64,000 bases of DNA, taken from NCBI GenBank assembly GCA_023264815.1, contig JAHFUZ010000025.1:1-64000 (forward strand), in the 5' to 3' direction. The notes under the pieces were generated by a model, which searched no databases, was not told the DNA's origin, and saw only the letters and a program-made list of their open reading frames with translations. Below are positions 8,972-19,121 of this stretch, piece by piece (position 1 is the first letter of the stretch; each line of letters begins with the position of its first letter). Origin of the DNA: Arthrobacter sp. (GTDB lineage Bacteria > Actinomycetota > Actinomycetes > Actinomycetales > Micrococcaceae). The translations under genes were made by a program, and so were the position numbers.

Positions 8972-10476
8972 GTGGACTCCTCGGTGGGGGAAAGTTCGAC
9001 GGCGGCGGCTGGTTCTGGTGCTTCCGGGACCGGAGGTGCCGCCTCGGGCTGCTGCGCCCACCAGGCGAGCAGCTTCGCCTCGGCGTCCTCCGGCTGCAGG
9101 GGACCGTGCTCCATCCGTTCCTCAAGCAGGAACTTGTAGGCACGGCCCACCACGGGGCCAGGTTTAAGGTTCAGCAGGGCCATGATCCGGGCCCCGTCCA
9201 GGTCGGGACGGACAGCATCAAGCGACTCCTGCTCACGCAGGGCAGCGATCCGGTCCTCGAGGTCGTCATAGGCAAAGGCCAGCCGCTCAGCCTTGCGCTG
9301 GTTGCGGGTGGTCACGTCCGAGCGGGTGAGCCGGTGCAGGCGTTCCAGGAGCGGGCCGGCGTCCGTCACGTAACGGCGGACGGCAGAGTCACTCCAGCCC
9401 GCATCCCCGTAGCCGTAGAAGCGCATGTGCAGCTCCACCAGCCGGGCAACGGCCTTGATGGTGTCGTTGTCGAAGCGGAGGGCCTTCATCCGCTTCGACG
9501 TGAGTTTGGATCCCACCATGTCGTGGTGGCGGAAGCTGACCGCACCGCCCGGTTCAAAGCGGCGCGTAGCCGGCTTGCCGACGTCGTGCATTAACGCTGC
9601 GAACCGCAGCACAAAATCGGGACCCGGCACGGCGCCCTCGGCATCCGTTTCCAGGGCCGCAGCCTGCTCCAGCACCTGCAGGGAGTGCTGGTACACGTCC
9701 TTGTGGCGGTGGTGCTCGTCCGATTCAAGCCGCAGGGCGGACACCTCGGGGAGCACAAACTCGGCGAGGCCCGTTTCCACGAGCAGGTCAACACCGATCC
9801 GGGGGTTGGCGCCGCTGATGAGCTTGACCAGTTCGTCGCGCACCCGCTCGGCGGAAATGATCCTGATGCGTTCAGCCATATTGCTCATCGCAAGGCGCAC
9901 GTCCGGGTGTACCGAGATGCCCAGCTGCGAAGCGAACCGCGCGGCGCGCATCATGCGGAGCGGATCGTCGGAGAAGGAGTCCTCCGGGGAGCCGGGCGTG
10001 GCCAGTGTGGAGGCGTGGAGGTCCCGGACGCCGCCGAACGGGTCCACCAGTTCGAGGGAGGGGAGCCGGAGCGCCATGGCGTTGATGGTGAAGTCCCGGC
10101 GCAGGAGGTCGTCGGTCAGCGAGGTCCCGAACGCCACAACAGGCTTGCGTGACTCAGGATCGTAGGCCTCGGCCCGGTACGTGGTGATCTCGATCTGGAA
10201 GCCGGCCTTGCGCATGCCGATGGTCCCGAAGGCCCGGCCGATTTCCCAAAAGTTGTCCGCCCACTTCTTGATCAGGGCAACGGTCTGGTCCGGCGTGGCG
10301 TCCGTGGTGAAGTCCAGGTCCGGTGACGTGCGGCCCAGGAACAGGTCCCGCACAGGACCGCCCACCAGCGAGAGTTCGTGGCCGGCGTCGACAAAGCGCT
10401 GGCCGAGCTCCAGGACCACCGGGTCCACCTGGAAATCGACGGTGTGGGAATCAGTCTTGTGATGTGCGTGCGCCAT
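8968..10476 (-). CDS. cca: CCA tRNA nucleotidyltransferase
   Basis: A 502-residue class II nucleotidyltransferase that adds or repairs the CCA end of tRNAs. The palm motif LVGGPVRDLFLGR lies at about residues 40-52 and the metal-binding DxD is in DLDFTTDA. The RRDFTINAMA motif and the ERVRDEL segment are family features. An HD domain (RFAALMHDVGKP) follows in the second half, as in other actinobacterial members. Two of the three tRNA genes in this window lack an encoded CCA, consistent with a need for this enzyme. The gene is divergent from the Nudix hydrolase, the same arrangement as around mycobacterial Rv3907c/Rv3908. The proline-rich C-terminus is probably flexible. Confidence 0.95.
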   Translation of the reverse strand: MAHAHHKTDSHTVDFQVDPVVLELGQRFVDAGHELSLVGGPVRDLFLGRTSPDLDFTTDATPDQTVALIKKWADNFWEIGRAFGTIGMRKAGFQIEITTYRAEAYDPESRKPVVAFGTSLTDDLLRRDFTINAMALRLPSLELVDPFGGVRDLHASTLATPGSPEDSFSDDPLRMMRAARFASQLGISVHPDVRLAMSNMAERIRIISAERVRDELVKLISGANPRIGVDLLVETGLAEFVLPEVSALRLESDEHHRHKDVYQHSLQVLEQAAALETDAEGAVPGPDFVLRFAALMHDVGKPATRRFEPGGAVSFRHHDMVGSKLTSKRMKALRFDNDTIKAVARLVELHMRFYGYGDAGWSDSAVRRYVTDAGPLLERLHRLTRSDVTTRNQRKAERLAFAYDDLEDRIAALREQESLDAVRPDLDGARIMALLNLKPGPVVGRAYKFLLEERMEHGPLQPEDAEAKLLAWWAQQPEAAPPVPEAPEPAAAVELSPTEEST

Positions 10477-10635
10477 AGTTACTTAAGCTTGGCAGAAACC
10501 AGCGCCTTGGCAGGCCAAAATCTGGTCAAGATCATGCCTATTCGCTCACGGGCCCACAAACTGCGTCATACGCAGTCCATCTTGATGTCATGTTCCGGTC
10601 ATCAAGAACGGGCAAGAGTCGTTAGAGTGGACTGC

Positions 10636-11184
10636 ATGGCCCATCCCGTACCGAGCGCTCCCGGCAGGAGGACAAACGCACCGTTGCCGTCGGCAATCGG
10701 TGCCCACGTCGCGCCTGCCCCGCATTCGGCGCCGGTATCCCTGCCCACGGTGGAGGAAATCTCCGCCGGCGGCGTGGTGGTGGACACGTCCGACGCCGAA
10801 CTCAGGGTAGCGATTATTGCCCGCCTTAACCGGGGCGGACGGCTTGAGTGGTGCCTTCCCAAGGGCCACCCGGAGGGCGAAGAGAACAACGAGCAGGCCG
10901 CAGTACGGGAAATTGCCGAAGAAACCGGCATCGAGGGCGACATCCTGGCCCCGCTGGGCAGCATCGACTACTGGTTCACCGTGAGCGGGCACCGGGTCCA
11001 TAAGACCGTTCACCACTATCTGCTGCAGGCCACCGGCGGCGAGCTCACCATCGAAAACGATCCTGACCAGGAAGCCGTGGATGTTGCCTGGGTGCCCATC
11101 CGGGAACTCGCACGGAAACTTTCCTTTCCCAATGAACGCCGCATCGCGGACCTTGCCCGGGATGTCCTGCCCGAACACCTCTGA
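10636..11184 (+). CDS. Nudix hydrolase (MutT4-like)
   Basis: A 182-residue Nudix hydrolase. The Nudix box is complete: GHPEGEENNEQAAVREIAEETGI, with the glycine, the REIAEE acidic cluster and the final hydrophobic residue in place, so metal-dependent hydrolysis of a nucleoside diphosphate derivative is expected. The N-terminal 35 residues are Pro/Ala-rich. The ATG at 10636 is preferred; the frame extends to 10378 but overlaps the divergent CCA gene. It lies just before murJ, like mycobacterial mutT4. The large membrane protein that separates mutT4 from mviN in mycobacteria (Rv3909) is missing here. Confidence 0.9.
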   Translation: MAHPVPSAPGRRTNAPLPSAIGAHVAPAPHSAPVSLPTVEEISAGGVVVDTSDAELRVAIIARLNRGGRLEWCLPKGHPEGEENNEQAAVREIAEETGIEGDILAPLGSIDYWFTVSGHRVHKTVHHYLLQATGGELTIENDPDQEAVDVAWVPIRELARKLSFPNERRIADLARDVLPEHL

Positions 11185-11279
11185 GCCTGCCAACGGCGGG
11201 CAATACCGGCCGGGCCCCGGAGCCTGCCGGTCCGGTGCCCGCCAGTCCGGTACCGAACTATCAGCGTCCGGGTGAGACG

Positions 11280-13367
11280 ATGAACTCTGTGTCAGCTACG
11301 AACCCCCCCTCCGAAAAGGCAGAGCCCGGCCCGCCCACGGGTGCCAGCGAAACGCGGTCCAGCGCCATCATGGCCGCCGGTACGCTCGTGTCGCGTTTCC
11401 TGGGCTTCGGCAAAACCTGGATGCTGGGCACCGCCCTGGGGCTCGGGTCCACGGTCAATGACACGTTCATCAATGCCAACAACCTGCCCAACCTGATCTT
11501 CCTGCTGGTGGCCGGCGGCGTGTTCAACGCCGTCCTGGTGCCGCAGATCATCAAGGCGAGCAAGGCGCCGGACAGGGGAGCGGACTACATCAGCCGGCTG
11601 CTGACCCTGGCGGTCCTGCTCCTGCTGGCCCTGACGGCCCTGGTGACGCTGGCCGCCCCCTGGGTGATCGAGCTGACCACGCAGGGCTACTCGCCCCAGC
11701 AAAAGTCCCTCGCCGTTGCCTTTGCCTTCTGGTGCCTGCCACAGATCTTCTTTTACGGCCTGTACGCCTTGCTCACGCAGGTCCTGAACGCCAACGGGGC
11801 GTTCGGGCCGGCCATGTGGGCGCCCATCCTGAACAACCTCGTGGCCATCGCCGGCCTGGGAATGTTCATCTGGATCTTCGGCCAGAACGCCATCAACGCG
11901 CACACCCTGGACAACTGGGGCCCCACCCAGACCTTGCTCGTCGCCGGGTTCTCCACCATCGGTGTGGTGGCCCAGACGGCCATCCTGCTGGTCCCCGTCT
12001 TCCGGCTGAGACTCGGTCTCAGGCCCAGGTTCGGCTGGCGCGGTGTGGGACTGGGGCAGGCAGCGAAGCTGAGCGTGTGGACGCTCCTGACCGCCGCCGT
12101 CGGGCAGTTGGCGTTCCTGTACGTCATGCGTATTGCCACCATTCCCGGTGCTGAGCGGCTGCGGCTGAAGGAGGCGGGGGATCCGGCTGCGGATATGCTG
12201 CCCGGCAACGCCGTGCTGGAAGTTGCGAGCCAGCTGTACCTGCTGCCGCACTCGATTATTGCGCTGTCCCTCGCCACCGTCCTCTTTAACCGGATGACCC
12301 GCGCATCGCAGGATGGCAACCGCAGCGAACTGCGCGATGCCCTCTCGCATGGTCTCCGCACCATGGCCGTGGCCACCGTCTTTGGTGCCCTGGCTCTCTT
12401 TGCCCTGGCCGGGCCCCTGGGCATGTTCTTCTCAGGCGGGGACAAGCAGGACGGCGTTATGCTGGCCCAAACGCTGACCATCCTGGCGCTGAGTACCCCG
12501 TTCATGAGCGCGAACTTCATGATGTCGCGGGTGTTCTACGCCAACGAGGACGCCAGGACTCCGTTCTACATCCAACTCCAGCTGGCTGTTGTCTATGTGG
12601 CCGGGGCTTTTGCCATCCAGTTCATGCCGGTTGGCCAGATCATCTACGCCATCGCTATCCTGTACATGGTGGGCAACATCCTGTCCGTCGTCATCAGCGC
12701 CTACTTCCTGCGCCGCCTGCTCGGCCACCTCGACGGCCCGCGCATTGCCAACTCCTACATCCGGATGGGTTACGCGGCGCTTGGCTCCGCTGTTGTCGGT
12801 GCCGGGGCGCTGTGGCTGATGGGGAGCTACAGCGCCGACGGTTTCGCCTGGAGCGACCGTCTTCCCGCGTTGCTGACGCTCATCGTGGTGGGTCCCGTGA
12901 TGCTGGTGGCGTATGTTTTCCTGCTCAAGGTTTTCCGCGTCGCCGAACTGCGCGACCTGCTGCGCCCTTTGCTTGGCCGGCTGGGGCGCGGCGGTGCGGG
13001 ACCGTCGGACGAAAACGGAGGGACGCCGTCGTCGTCTGCTTCCGCCTCGGCGGAGGAGCGTCCGACGCCGGAACGCGCCACTGTTTCGGTGGACACCGGC
13101 CTGATTCCACGGATCTCAGGCGAGTTCGATGCAACCTCCTTCCGCGCCGGACCGGAACCGGAGCGCCCGGCGCCTCCGGCGCCCGCCGCTCCCGGCGGGA
13201 CTCCAGCCACCCGTCCCGCCGGGGAATACCTACCGGCCGAGAATGTTCCCAGCACCTCGCGCGGCGGCCTGCTGCGCGAAGAGATCCCCCTGCCCGGGCG
13301 GCGCACATTCCAGGGACAGCCGGGCCGGAACCCTCATTTCCGGCCCCGGCGGCCCCGGAAAAAGTGA
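11280..13367 (+). CDS. murJ: MurJ, lipid II flippase
   Basis: A 695-residue integral membrane protein of the MurJ/MviN family, which moves lipid II across the membrane for peptidoglycan synthesis. About 14 hydrophobic segments fill residues 25-560. The first region carries the family's AAGTLVSRFLGFGKTWMLG and NLIFLLVAGGVFNAVLVPQI segments. The last 130 residues are a Pro/Ser/Glu/Arg-rich cytoplasmic tail without a kinase-like fold. In mycobacteria MviN continues into a pseudokinase and an extracellular domain; here those parts seem to be encoded by the next gene. The ATG at 11280 follows a GGGTGAG ribosome site; a GTG at 11235 in frame is less likely. Confidence 0.95.
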   Translation: MNSVSATNPPSEKAEPGPPTGASETRSSAIMAAGTLVSRFLGFGKTWMLGTALGLGSTVNDTFINANNLPNLIFLLVAGGVFNAVLVPQIIKASKAPDRGADYISRLLTLAVLLLLALTALVTLAAPWVIELTTQGYSPQQKSLAVAFAFWCLPQIFFYGLYALLTQVLNANGAFGPAMWAPILNNLVAIAGLGMFIWIFGQNAINAHTLDNWGPTQTLLVAGFSTIGVVAQTAILLVPVFRLRLGLRPRFGWRGVGLGQAAKLSVWTLLTAAVGQLAFLYVMRIATIPGAERLRLKEAGDPAADMLPGNAVLEVASQLYLLPHSIIALSLATVLFNRMTRASQDGNRSELRDALSHGLRTMAVATVFGALALFALAGPLGMFFSGGDKQDGVMLAQTLTILALSTPFMSANFMMSRVFYANEDARTPFYIQLQLAVVYVAGAFAIQFMPVGQIIYAIAILYMVGNILSVVISAYFLRRLLGHLDGPRIANSYIRMGYAALGSAVVGAGALWLMGSYSADGFAWSDRLPALLTLIVVGPVMLVAYVFLLKVFRVAELRDLLRPLLGRLGRGGAGPSDENGGTPSSSASASAEERPTPERATVSVDTGLIPRISGEFDATSFRAGPEPERPAPPAPAAPGGTPATRPAGEYLPAENVPSTSRGGLLREEIPLPGRRTFQGQPGRNPHFRPRRPRKK

Positions 13368-13548
13368 TCTTCCCGGTGTTTCCGGCTGCCTGTCGCCCGC
13401 GGCGGGCAGGGCCAATCGGCTAGGATCGACAGTGAACAGGGGTAGTTGCAGGCACGCTTAATCCGGCTCGCCGGCCGGCTTTTGACCGGTCCTGGCCGGC
13501 GGTGGCATCATCGACGCCAGCAATTCCCGGACAGCCTAGGAGGAACAC

Positions 13549-15033
13549 GTGTCCCACCCGATCGACGTTGGATCAGTACTCGGCGGCCGCTATAAGGTCA
13601 CCGCCACGGTACTGACCTCACACGACCAGGATCTGGTGCTGGACGGGGTGGACCAGGTGCTCAACCGTCCGGTCAGCATTCTGGTCGCAGGCCCGGACAA
13701 CACGGAGCAGGTGGCGCAGAGCGCCCGCGAGGTAGCCACCGGCGAGCGTCCCGGAAGTGTCCAGGTCCTCGACCTCGGCGTGACCGAGGCTGCCACCTAC
13801 CTTATTACCAACCACACGTCCGCAGCGGACCTGCTGGACCTCGTGGTTGCCTCCAACCCGCCCTATGTTGAGCCGTTCTTCACGGACACCCTGGGCAGCG
13901 AAATTTTCGGCCAGGCGCGGTCCAAGGAGCCTGAACCGTACGACGACGAAGAAAATGTCGACGCCGGCTACATCAACTACGGCGACAATCACCCCAGCCA
14001 GGTTGATCCTTACCGTGCGGCGCCGACTGTTCAGCCGGTAGTTCCGCCCCGGCCTCCCCTCCGGCCGGCGACGCGCCCTGCTGCGGGTGCTGCCGGTGTT
14101 GCGGGCGCGGCTGCTGCTAGCGGTGCTGCCGCCGCAGGTGCTGCCGGCCCGGACAAGCAGCAGGCTTCCAAAACACCGAAGGTTTCCTTGTGGTCCGAAG
14201 AGGATTACACGTCCAACGATCAGGACTCCGGTTACGGGGAAGCGGCCGTTTCCCAGCCGGTCACTCAGTCCAACCGCTCTGCCTCCGCGGTTCCTTCCCC
14301 CGCCCGTAAGACGGCACCCGCTACTGCGGCCATTCCGCCGGCTGGTGGTGGGAACGGTTACTACATCGACGAACCTGAGCCCGAGCGCGAGCCTCGGTCC
14401 CTGCGCTGGCTGGTAGGCGGTCTGCTTGCGGTTGTCCTGATTGCCGGGCTGGTGTTTGCCCTCACCAACCTGGGCGGTTTGATTAATCCCGCACCCCAGG
14501 CAAACCCCAGCACCAATCCCAGTGCCACCACGGCACCCGGCACGGGTACCCCCACCCAAAGCCCCAGTTCGGCGCCGCCCGCAGCGCCCCCGGTCATCGA
14601 AAACATCACCCGCCAGGGTGATTTCGACTTCGCAGCGACCTATGACGTGGACCTTGTAAAGGCGTACGACGGCAACGCTGCGAGCTACTGGTCTGACATG
14701 GAATTCGCCACAGAAAGCTGGGGCGGCCTCGCCACGGACGGTGTACCGCTGTTTGTGAAGTTGAAGAGCAAGGCCACAATTTCGTCCATCACGCTGACCC
14801 AGCTTGGTGCCTCCGGCGGCAATCTCAGTGTCTACACCAACGACCGTCCGTCGCTGGATGGCGCCAAGTTGGTAGGCACCAACAGCTTCACGTCAACCGA
14901 TCTCACCATGCCGCTCGCAGAACCGGTGGAAGCGCAGTACGTGATTGTCTCCATCAAGAGCCTGCCCAAACTGGCCGCACCGAAGACGCGCTATGGCTAC
15001 GGTATCCGCCTTGCGGAAGTGAAGGTCCAGTAG
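13549..15033 (+). CDS. Pseudokinase-like membrane protein, split MviN partner
   Basis: A 494-residue single-pass membrane protein. Residues 9-110 start GGRYKVTATV and resemble a protein-kinase N-lobe, but the glycine loop is degenerate and no HRD or DFG motif is present, so it should be inactive. A long Pro/Ala/Ser-rich linker leads to one transmembrane helix (about 286-308). A Thr/Pro/Ser-rich spacer and a beta-rich extracytoplasmic domain of about 145 residues, resembling a discoidin/carbohydrate-binding fold, follow. That order matches the C-terminal half of mycobacterial MviN, whose phosphorylated pseudokinase recruits FhaA. The GTG start has an excellent AGGAGG site. A fhaA homologue lies at 57.7 kb. 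The orthology is an inference from layout. Confidence 0.7.
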   Translation: MSHPIDVGSVLGGRYKVTATVLTSHDQDLVLDGVDQVLNRPVSILVAGPDNTEQVAQSAREVATGERPGSVQVLDLGVTEAATYLITNHTSAADLLDLVVASNPPYVEPFFTDTLGSEIFGQARSKEPEPYDDEENVDAGYINYGDNHPSQVDPYRAAPTVQPVVPPRPPLRPATRPAAGAAGVAGAAAASGAAAAGAAGPDKQQASKTPKVSLWSEEDYTSNDQDSGYGEAAVSQPVTQSNRSASAVPSPARKTAPATAAIPPAGGGNGYYIDEPEPEREPRSLRWLVGGLLAVVLIAGLVFALTNLGGLINPAPQANPSTNPSATTAPGTGTPTQSPSSAPPAAPPVIENITRQGDFDFAATYDVDLVKAYDGNAASYWSDMEFATESWGGLATDGVPLFVKLKSKATISSITLTQLGASGGNLSVYTNDRPSLDGAKLVGTNSFTSTDLTMPLAEPVEAQYVIVSIKSLPKLAAPKTRYGYGIRLAEVKVQ

Positions 15034-15062
15034 CGGGGGAGTCCTTAACTTATGCAGCGGCC

Positions 15063-15114
15063 GAGCCGCGTCTGTTCCGCAGGATGGTTGCTGCTGCGGT
15101 AACAGACGCGGCTC
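15063..15114 (+). terminator. Hairpin after the pseudokinase-like gene
   Basis: A perfect 14 bp inverted repeat (GAGCCGCGTCTGTT and its complement) around a 24 bp centre lies 30 bp past the stop codon. There is only a weak T-run after it, so termination may be imperfect or assisted. Confidence 0.6.
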
Positions 15115-15281
15115 TCCGTGTCTTAAGACGGTAATCTGGGAGGGCGTCTGTTGAGGGGGCTCCGTCATGACCTTGGTTCCTCCTCCTGGCGGTGCCCGGA
15201 ATATTCACCACCGAGATTCAGTTGTGCCATGTGGCCGGTCGAGAAACCGGCGCACCGAAAAAGGAAGAGGTTCACCGTTCA

Positions 15282-16238
15282 GTGAGCAACGCAGAATCCA
15301 CCGCGTCCGAAGTACGTGATGTCATCATCGTCGGCTCCGGCCCGGCTGGCTATACGGCCGCGGTCTACACCGCCCGCGCCAACCTGAAGCCCCTTCTGCT
15401 GGCGGGCTCAGTCACCGCCGGCGGCGAACTGATGAACACCACCGATGTCGAAAACTACCCGGGTTTCCCGGAAGGCATCATGGGGCCGGACCTGATGGAG
15501 AACTTCGAGAAGCAGGCTGCCCGGTTTGGCACCGAGATCCAGTTTGAGGATGTCACCGCACTGGACCTTGAAGGCGACATCAAGACCGTCACCATTGGTA
15601 CCGGCGAGACGTTCAAGGCACGGGCCATAATCCTCTCCACCGGCTCCGCCTACCGCGAGCTGGGTCTGCCTAACGAGAAGCGCCTCTCCGGCCACGGCGT
15701 CAGCTGGTGTGCAACCTGCGACGGTTTCTTCTTCAAAGACCAGGACATCGCCGTCATCGGCGGGGGAGACTCCGCCATGGAAGAAGCGCTCTTCTTGACC
15801 AAGTTCGCCAGGTCCGTCACCGTGGTTCACCGCCGCGACACCCTCAAGGCGTCGAAGATCATGGCCGACCGTGCCTTGGCCCATGAAAAGATCTCGTTCA
15901 TTTGGAACAGCACCGTGGATGACGTCGTGGGCGAAGCCAAGGTCACGGGGCTCAAAATCAAAAACCTGCAGGACGGAACTGTCTCCGACCTTGCTGTCAC
16001 AGGCGTCTTCGTCGCCATTGGAAACGACCCCCGGACCGACCTGGTCAAAGACACCCTGAAGCTCACGGCCGAAGGCACCATCGCCGTGGACGGCCGGAGC
16101 TCCCGGACCAGTGTCGCCGGCGTCTTCGCTGCCGGTGACGTTGTGGACCCAACGTACCGCCAGGCCATCACTGCCTCGGGCTCGGGCTGTGTGGCCGCCA
16201 TTGATGTAGAGCACTACCTCGCAGACCTGCACGCCTAA
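15282..16238 (+). CDS. trxB: Thioredoxin reductase
   Basis: A 318-residue NADPH- and FAD-dependent thioredoxin reductase. The FAD motif VGSGPAGYTAAVYTARA starts near residue 16, the redox pair is Cys143 and Cys146 in WCATCDG, the NADPH-binding motif is VIGGGDSAMEEA, and the C-terminal GVFAAGDVVDP segment binds FAD. The GTG at 15282, behind AAGGAAGAGG, gives the usual family length; the frame reaches back to 15192 with unrelated sequence. It lies 36 bp upstream of trxA, so the two should form an operon. The sigM gene that separates mviN and trxB in mycobacteria is absent. Confidence 0.96.
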   Translation: MSNAESTASEVRDVIIVGSGPAGYTAAVYTARANLKPLLLAGSVTAGGELMNTTDVENYPGFPEGIMGPDLMENFEKQAARFGTEIQFEDVTALDLEGDIKTVTIGTGETFKARAIILSTGSAYRELGLPNEKRLSGHGVSWCATCDGFFFKDQDIAVIGGGDSAMEEALFLTKFARSVTVVHRRDTLKASKIMADRALAHEKISFIWNSTVDDVVGEAKVTGLKIKNLQDGTVSDLAVTGVFVAIGNDPRTDLVKDTLKLTAEGTIAVDGRSSRTSVAGVFAAGDVVDPTYRQAITASGSGCVAAIDVEHYLADLHA

Positions 16239-16274
16239 TCCGCGTCACCACCATTCGAAGAGAGAGACAAGGTT

Positions 16275-16601
16275 ATGAGCAACGCAAAAGACGTAACGGA
16301 TGCAAGCTTCGGCACGGACGTGCTGTCGTCGGACAAGCCAGTGATCGTGGACTTCTGGGCTGAATGGTGCGGACCCTGCCGCAAGCTTGGCCCTATTCTC
16401 GACGAAATCTCCGTGGAGTACAGCGAGAAGGTGGACGTCGTCAAGGTCAACGTGGATGATAACCCGGCCATCGCTGCCGAGTATGGCATCACGTCCATCC
16501 CCGCCGTGTACCTGTTCCAGGGCGGCGAAGTTAAGGGCACCGTCATCGGGGCCCGGCCGAAGCAGTTCTTCGAAAAGGAATTCGCGGACGTGCTGTCCTA
16601 A
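16275..16601 (+). CDS. trxA: Thioredoxin
   Basis: A 108-residue thioredoxin with the classic active site WCGPC (Cys32 and Cys35) in a FWAEWCGPCRKLGP context. The cis-proline is in ITSIPAVYLF. It is the electron-accepting partner of the reductase encoded 36 bp upstream. The ribosome site GAAGAGAGAG is about 10 bp from the ATG. A strong terminator follows, making this the last gene before the long gene-free tract. Confidence 0.97.
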   Translation: MSNAKDVTDASFGTDVLSSDKPVIVDFWAEWCGPCRKLGPILDEISVEYSEKVDVVKVNVDDNPAIAAEYGITSIPAVYLFQGGEVKGTVIGARPKQFFEKEFADVLS

Positions 16602-16625
16602 ACAAAACGCGTCCCCGGACATTTT

Positions 16626-16663
16626 GCGGCCACCGCTTCACTGAAGCGGTGGCCGCTGTTTTT
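16626..16663 (+). terminator. Rho-independent terminator of trxA
   Basis: A GC-rich perfect hairpin (GCGGCCACCGCTTCA paired with its complement) is followed by TGTTTTT. It marks the end of the trxB-trxA unit and the start of the gene-free tract. Confidence 0.9.
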
Positions 16664-16910
16664 AAGTCTTGACCTCTATTGCGCAGATAACACAATTTCA
16701 GTTGATTGTCCTCTCATTTCGTTCCAGGATTCGACTGAACTGCGTAAGGGATGCGCTGGCGAGCTATTGAACCCTTCAGGTGCGACTGCTGGATGGCGTC
16801 ATGTCCCTCGGGCGAACCCCGAATGGTTAGTATCCCGGTGTGAAACCCCTACATCGCCGCTGTCCACCGATGCACATCTCGGTCGCGCGCCAGAATGGGC
16901 CGCGTCGCGC

Positions 16911-16924
16911 GTTTCACGTGAAAC
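16911..16924. promoter_or_regulatory. parS site 1
   Basis: Exact GTTTCACGTGAAAC, the ParB-binding centromere core; flanks C and A, so 15 of 16 bases match the full consensus. It is the parS furthest from oriC in the window, about 4.3 kb past the end of parB. Confidence 0.92.
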
Positions 16925-17860
16925 ACGCCTCGGTCCCCTAACCAGGCACAGACGCGCCTTACCGGAGGTCAGCCCTCGTTCCCGAGACGCCATTCCGACG
17001 GTATCTAGGGATCGCGCGCGGACTGAAGAGTCCAAGCGAGAAGCGAACCCCCGGGGTAGCACAGCCGACGCCACGCTCGTCGCTCAAACGGGTGAGACAG
17101 ATCGGTTCAGATAGTGCCGGCTCACCGATAATACTATTCGCAGTCAGTCCAACAGCCGTAGGCCAATCAGTTTCAGACGACTTTCTAGAGCGAGCACTGA
17201 GCACTTTTGCGATTCTGGGCATCGGGATCCACTGGAGACAACATCATGTGCCATTAAAAGCGACGCAAACGGAACGGCGCAGCTAAACCTCATACCGAAG
17301 TGACAGCGTATACGTCTTAACGCGACCGACGGGAGGTTAATTTCGATCGCCTACCGGTGTATGACCCGCGGCAACACTTCTCGGGAGCGCGGCGCACACT
17401 TGGAGCAGAGACCTCAGGATGCTGGCAGACTCTCCCGAAGACGACCCCTCGGTTGATCGTAATTGACCAGAGCACGATCAGACCCTGCGCGGCCTACTCC
17501 TCCGGGAACGTCATTCTTCAGGATCTCTCGCAGGGGGACACAATGACAGCAATCTTTGTCCCTGGCGGTAACGAAGTAGCCCAGTAGGTGATTCATGAGG
17601 TCAGCGAACCGCAGACCCCACAAGCATAAGACCTTGGCGCCACTCATCTGTGATTCCTTTGCTCTTCGGCGTACAGGCGGAAACGGCACCCTGACGGCCA
17701 GAACCCGATCCCAATGGAATTGGCCGTTGGAGCGCCTCGTCGGAGAACGTGGCAGTACATTCATCCACGCACCCCGGGTCCCGTCGCAGCAATGGACTGT
17801 CGCCATGGTGAGCGCACAGCACTGCCCCTGGCCGCTACGCTTCAGCACCCGCGCCCTCCC

Positions 17861-17874
17861 GTTTCACGTGAAAC
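17861..17874. promoter_or_regulatory. parS site 2
   Basis: Exact GTTTCACGTGAAAC with flanks C and A, only 143 bp from parS site 3. The pair is the closest spacing in the array. Confidence 0.92.
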
Positions 17875-18003
17875 ACCCGCGGCCTTGTTGGGCAGCCCTT
17901 TCCGGATGGACGTATTAGCCAGGCACCCGTATCGGTAGTTGAAAGGATTCTGCACCTTCCCAGTCTGCTCGCACCTCCCTTTGCGTGGTTCACTTCCATC
18001 GAT

Positions 18004-18017
18004 GTTTCACGTGAAAC
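18004..18017. promoter_or_regulatory. parS site 3 (full 16 bp consensus)
   Basis: TGTTTCACGTGAAACA, the complete 16 bp palindromic consensus, lies at 18003-18018. Confidence 0.95.
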
Positions 18018-18859
18018 AAGGCAGAGAGCCGTGCGCTCGGCCTCGCGGCGCTGTGTTGGTCTCTATCGATCGGCTGGACCTTCCAGCGACCGGCCCATCC
18101 GCCCCGGCTAGCCACAACAATTTCCACACCAGTACGTCCGCCCAGAACCAACCAGTCAACCGCCGGGGCCCGAACGCACCGCAAACTCAAAACCGACTGG
18201 CAACCGGACCTTGAACCGTCCAACATTCGTCCGCGTGCTGTATGGCAGCACACTAGACCAATCCTTCAAAGGGACCGGGGACGGACATTGAATTGAGCTC
18301 AGCGCTGCAGCAAGCCATCCGGCTGGTTCACGTCACGCTGGATGCGCCAGCACCGGGCCTACGAAATGGTGATGGCTGCCGGTTGCCCTGGTCTTCAGAG
18401 ACGGCCTTGTGCACTCGGCGGATACGCAATCGTCGATACCGGTCTCCACTCGCGACTCCCTGATGAGGCCCGGTCCCTCACCTTCGGCAGCTTAGGTTGC
18501 CCTGAGCCGTCGCTGCGATAAGCCCTACCGTGGCATAGGGGCCCCGTGTCATACCCCATCGACCGATATCGCTCGCCCACGGACTATTGCAGTTGGTCCC
18601 TAGCACCAACAGGCACCACCGCCATCAACGTCCTGCCAGCAGTTCGAACGTTGCCGCAGGATGGATATCAGGATTCAGGCCAAAGCAGAGGAGAAGAGGC
18701 GGCCCTACCTGCTGCCTCGCAATGACGGACTCCAGGGACACAGCCCGGTGCATCCTTGCGAGTGGTGTCTCGCGGGAACATGCGCAGCCAAGAGAGTCCT
18801 GTGTGTTCAGAGTCCTGAAGGCCGGTTCGGCCTGCTGAGCGTGGGTCTATCCCCACCCT

Positions 18860-18904
18860 TTATCCACAACGTTATCCACAGCAGTTTCCACAAGGTTATC
18901 CACC
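18860..18904 (+). promoter_or_regulatory. DnaA-box group in the gene-free tract, left
   Basis: Two exact TTATCCACA boxes (18860-18868 and 18872-18880), a degenerate TTTCCACA, and TTATCCACC (18896-18904), all in the same orientation at about 12 bp spacing. This is a denser array than any group of this size at oriC itself. Confidence 0.75.
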
Positions 18905-19107
18905 GGTTCAAATCGCGCGGTACGGTCGTTTGCATAGAACCAACGTGAGCAGCATGCTTCCTCCGGCTCCGGGATCCGAAGGAACAGCTCGGTGCAACGG
19001 CGGCAAATCCAAATGAAGGTCTCGGATCGGCCCTGAAAACAAGGAGAATCCACCAGAAAATAGCGACTTTTCGGGACGTAGCTGCGCAGCCTACTCGAGG
19101 ATGAGCC

Positions 19108-19121
19108 GTTTCACGTGAAAC
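19108..19121. promoter_or_regulatory. parS site 4
   Basis: Exact GTTTCACGTGAAAC with flanks C and A, lying between the two DnaA-box groups of the tract, so ParB and DnaA sites alternate within about 400 bp. Confidence 0.92.
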
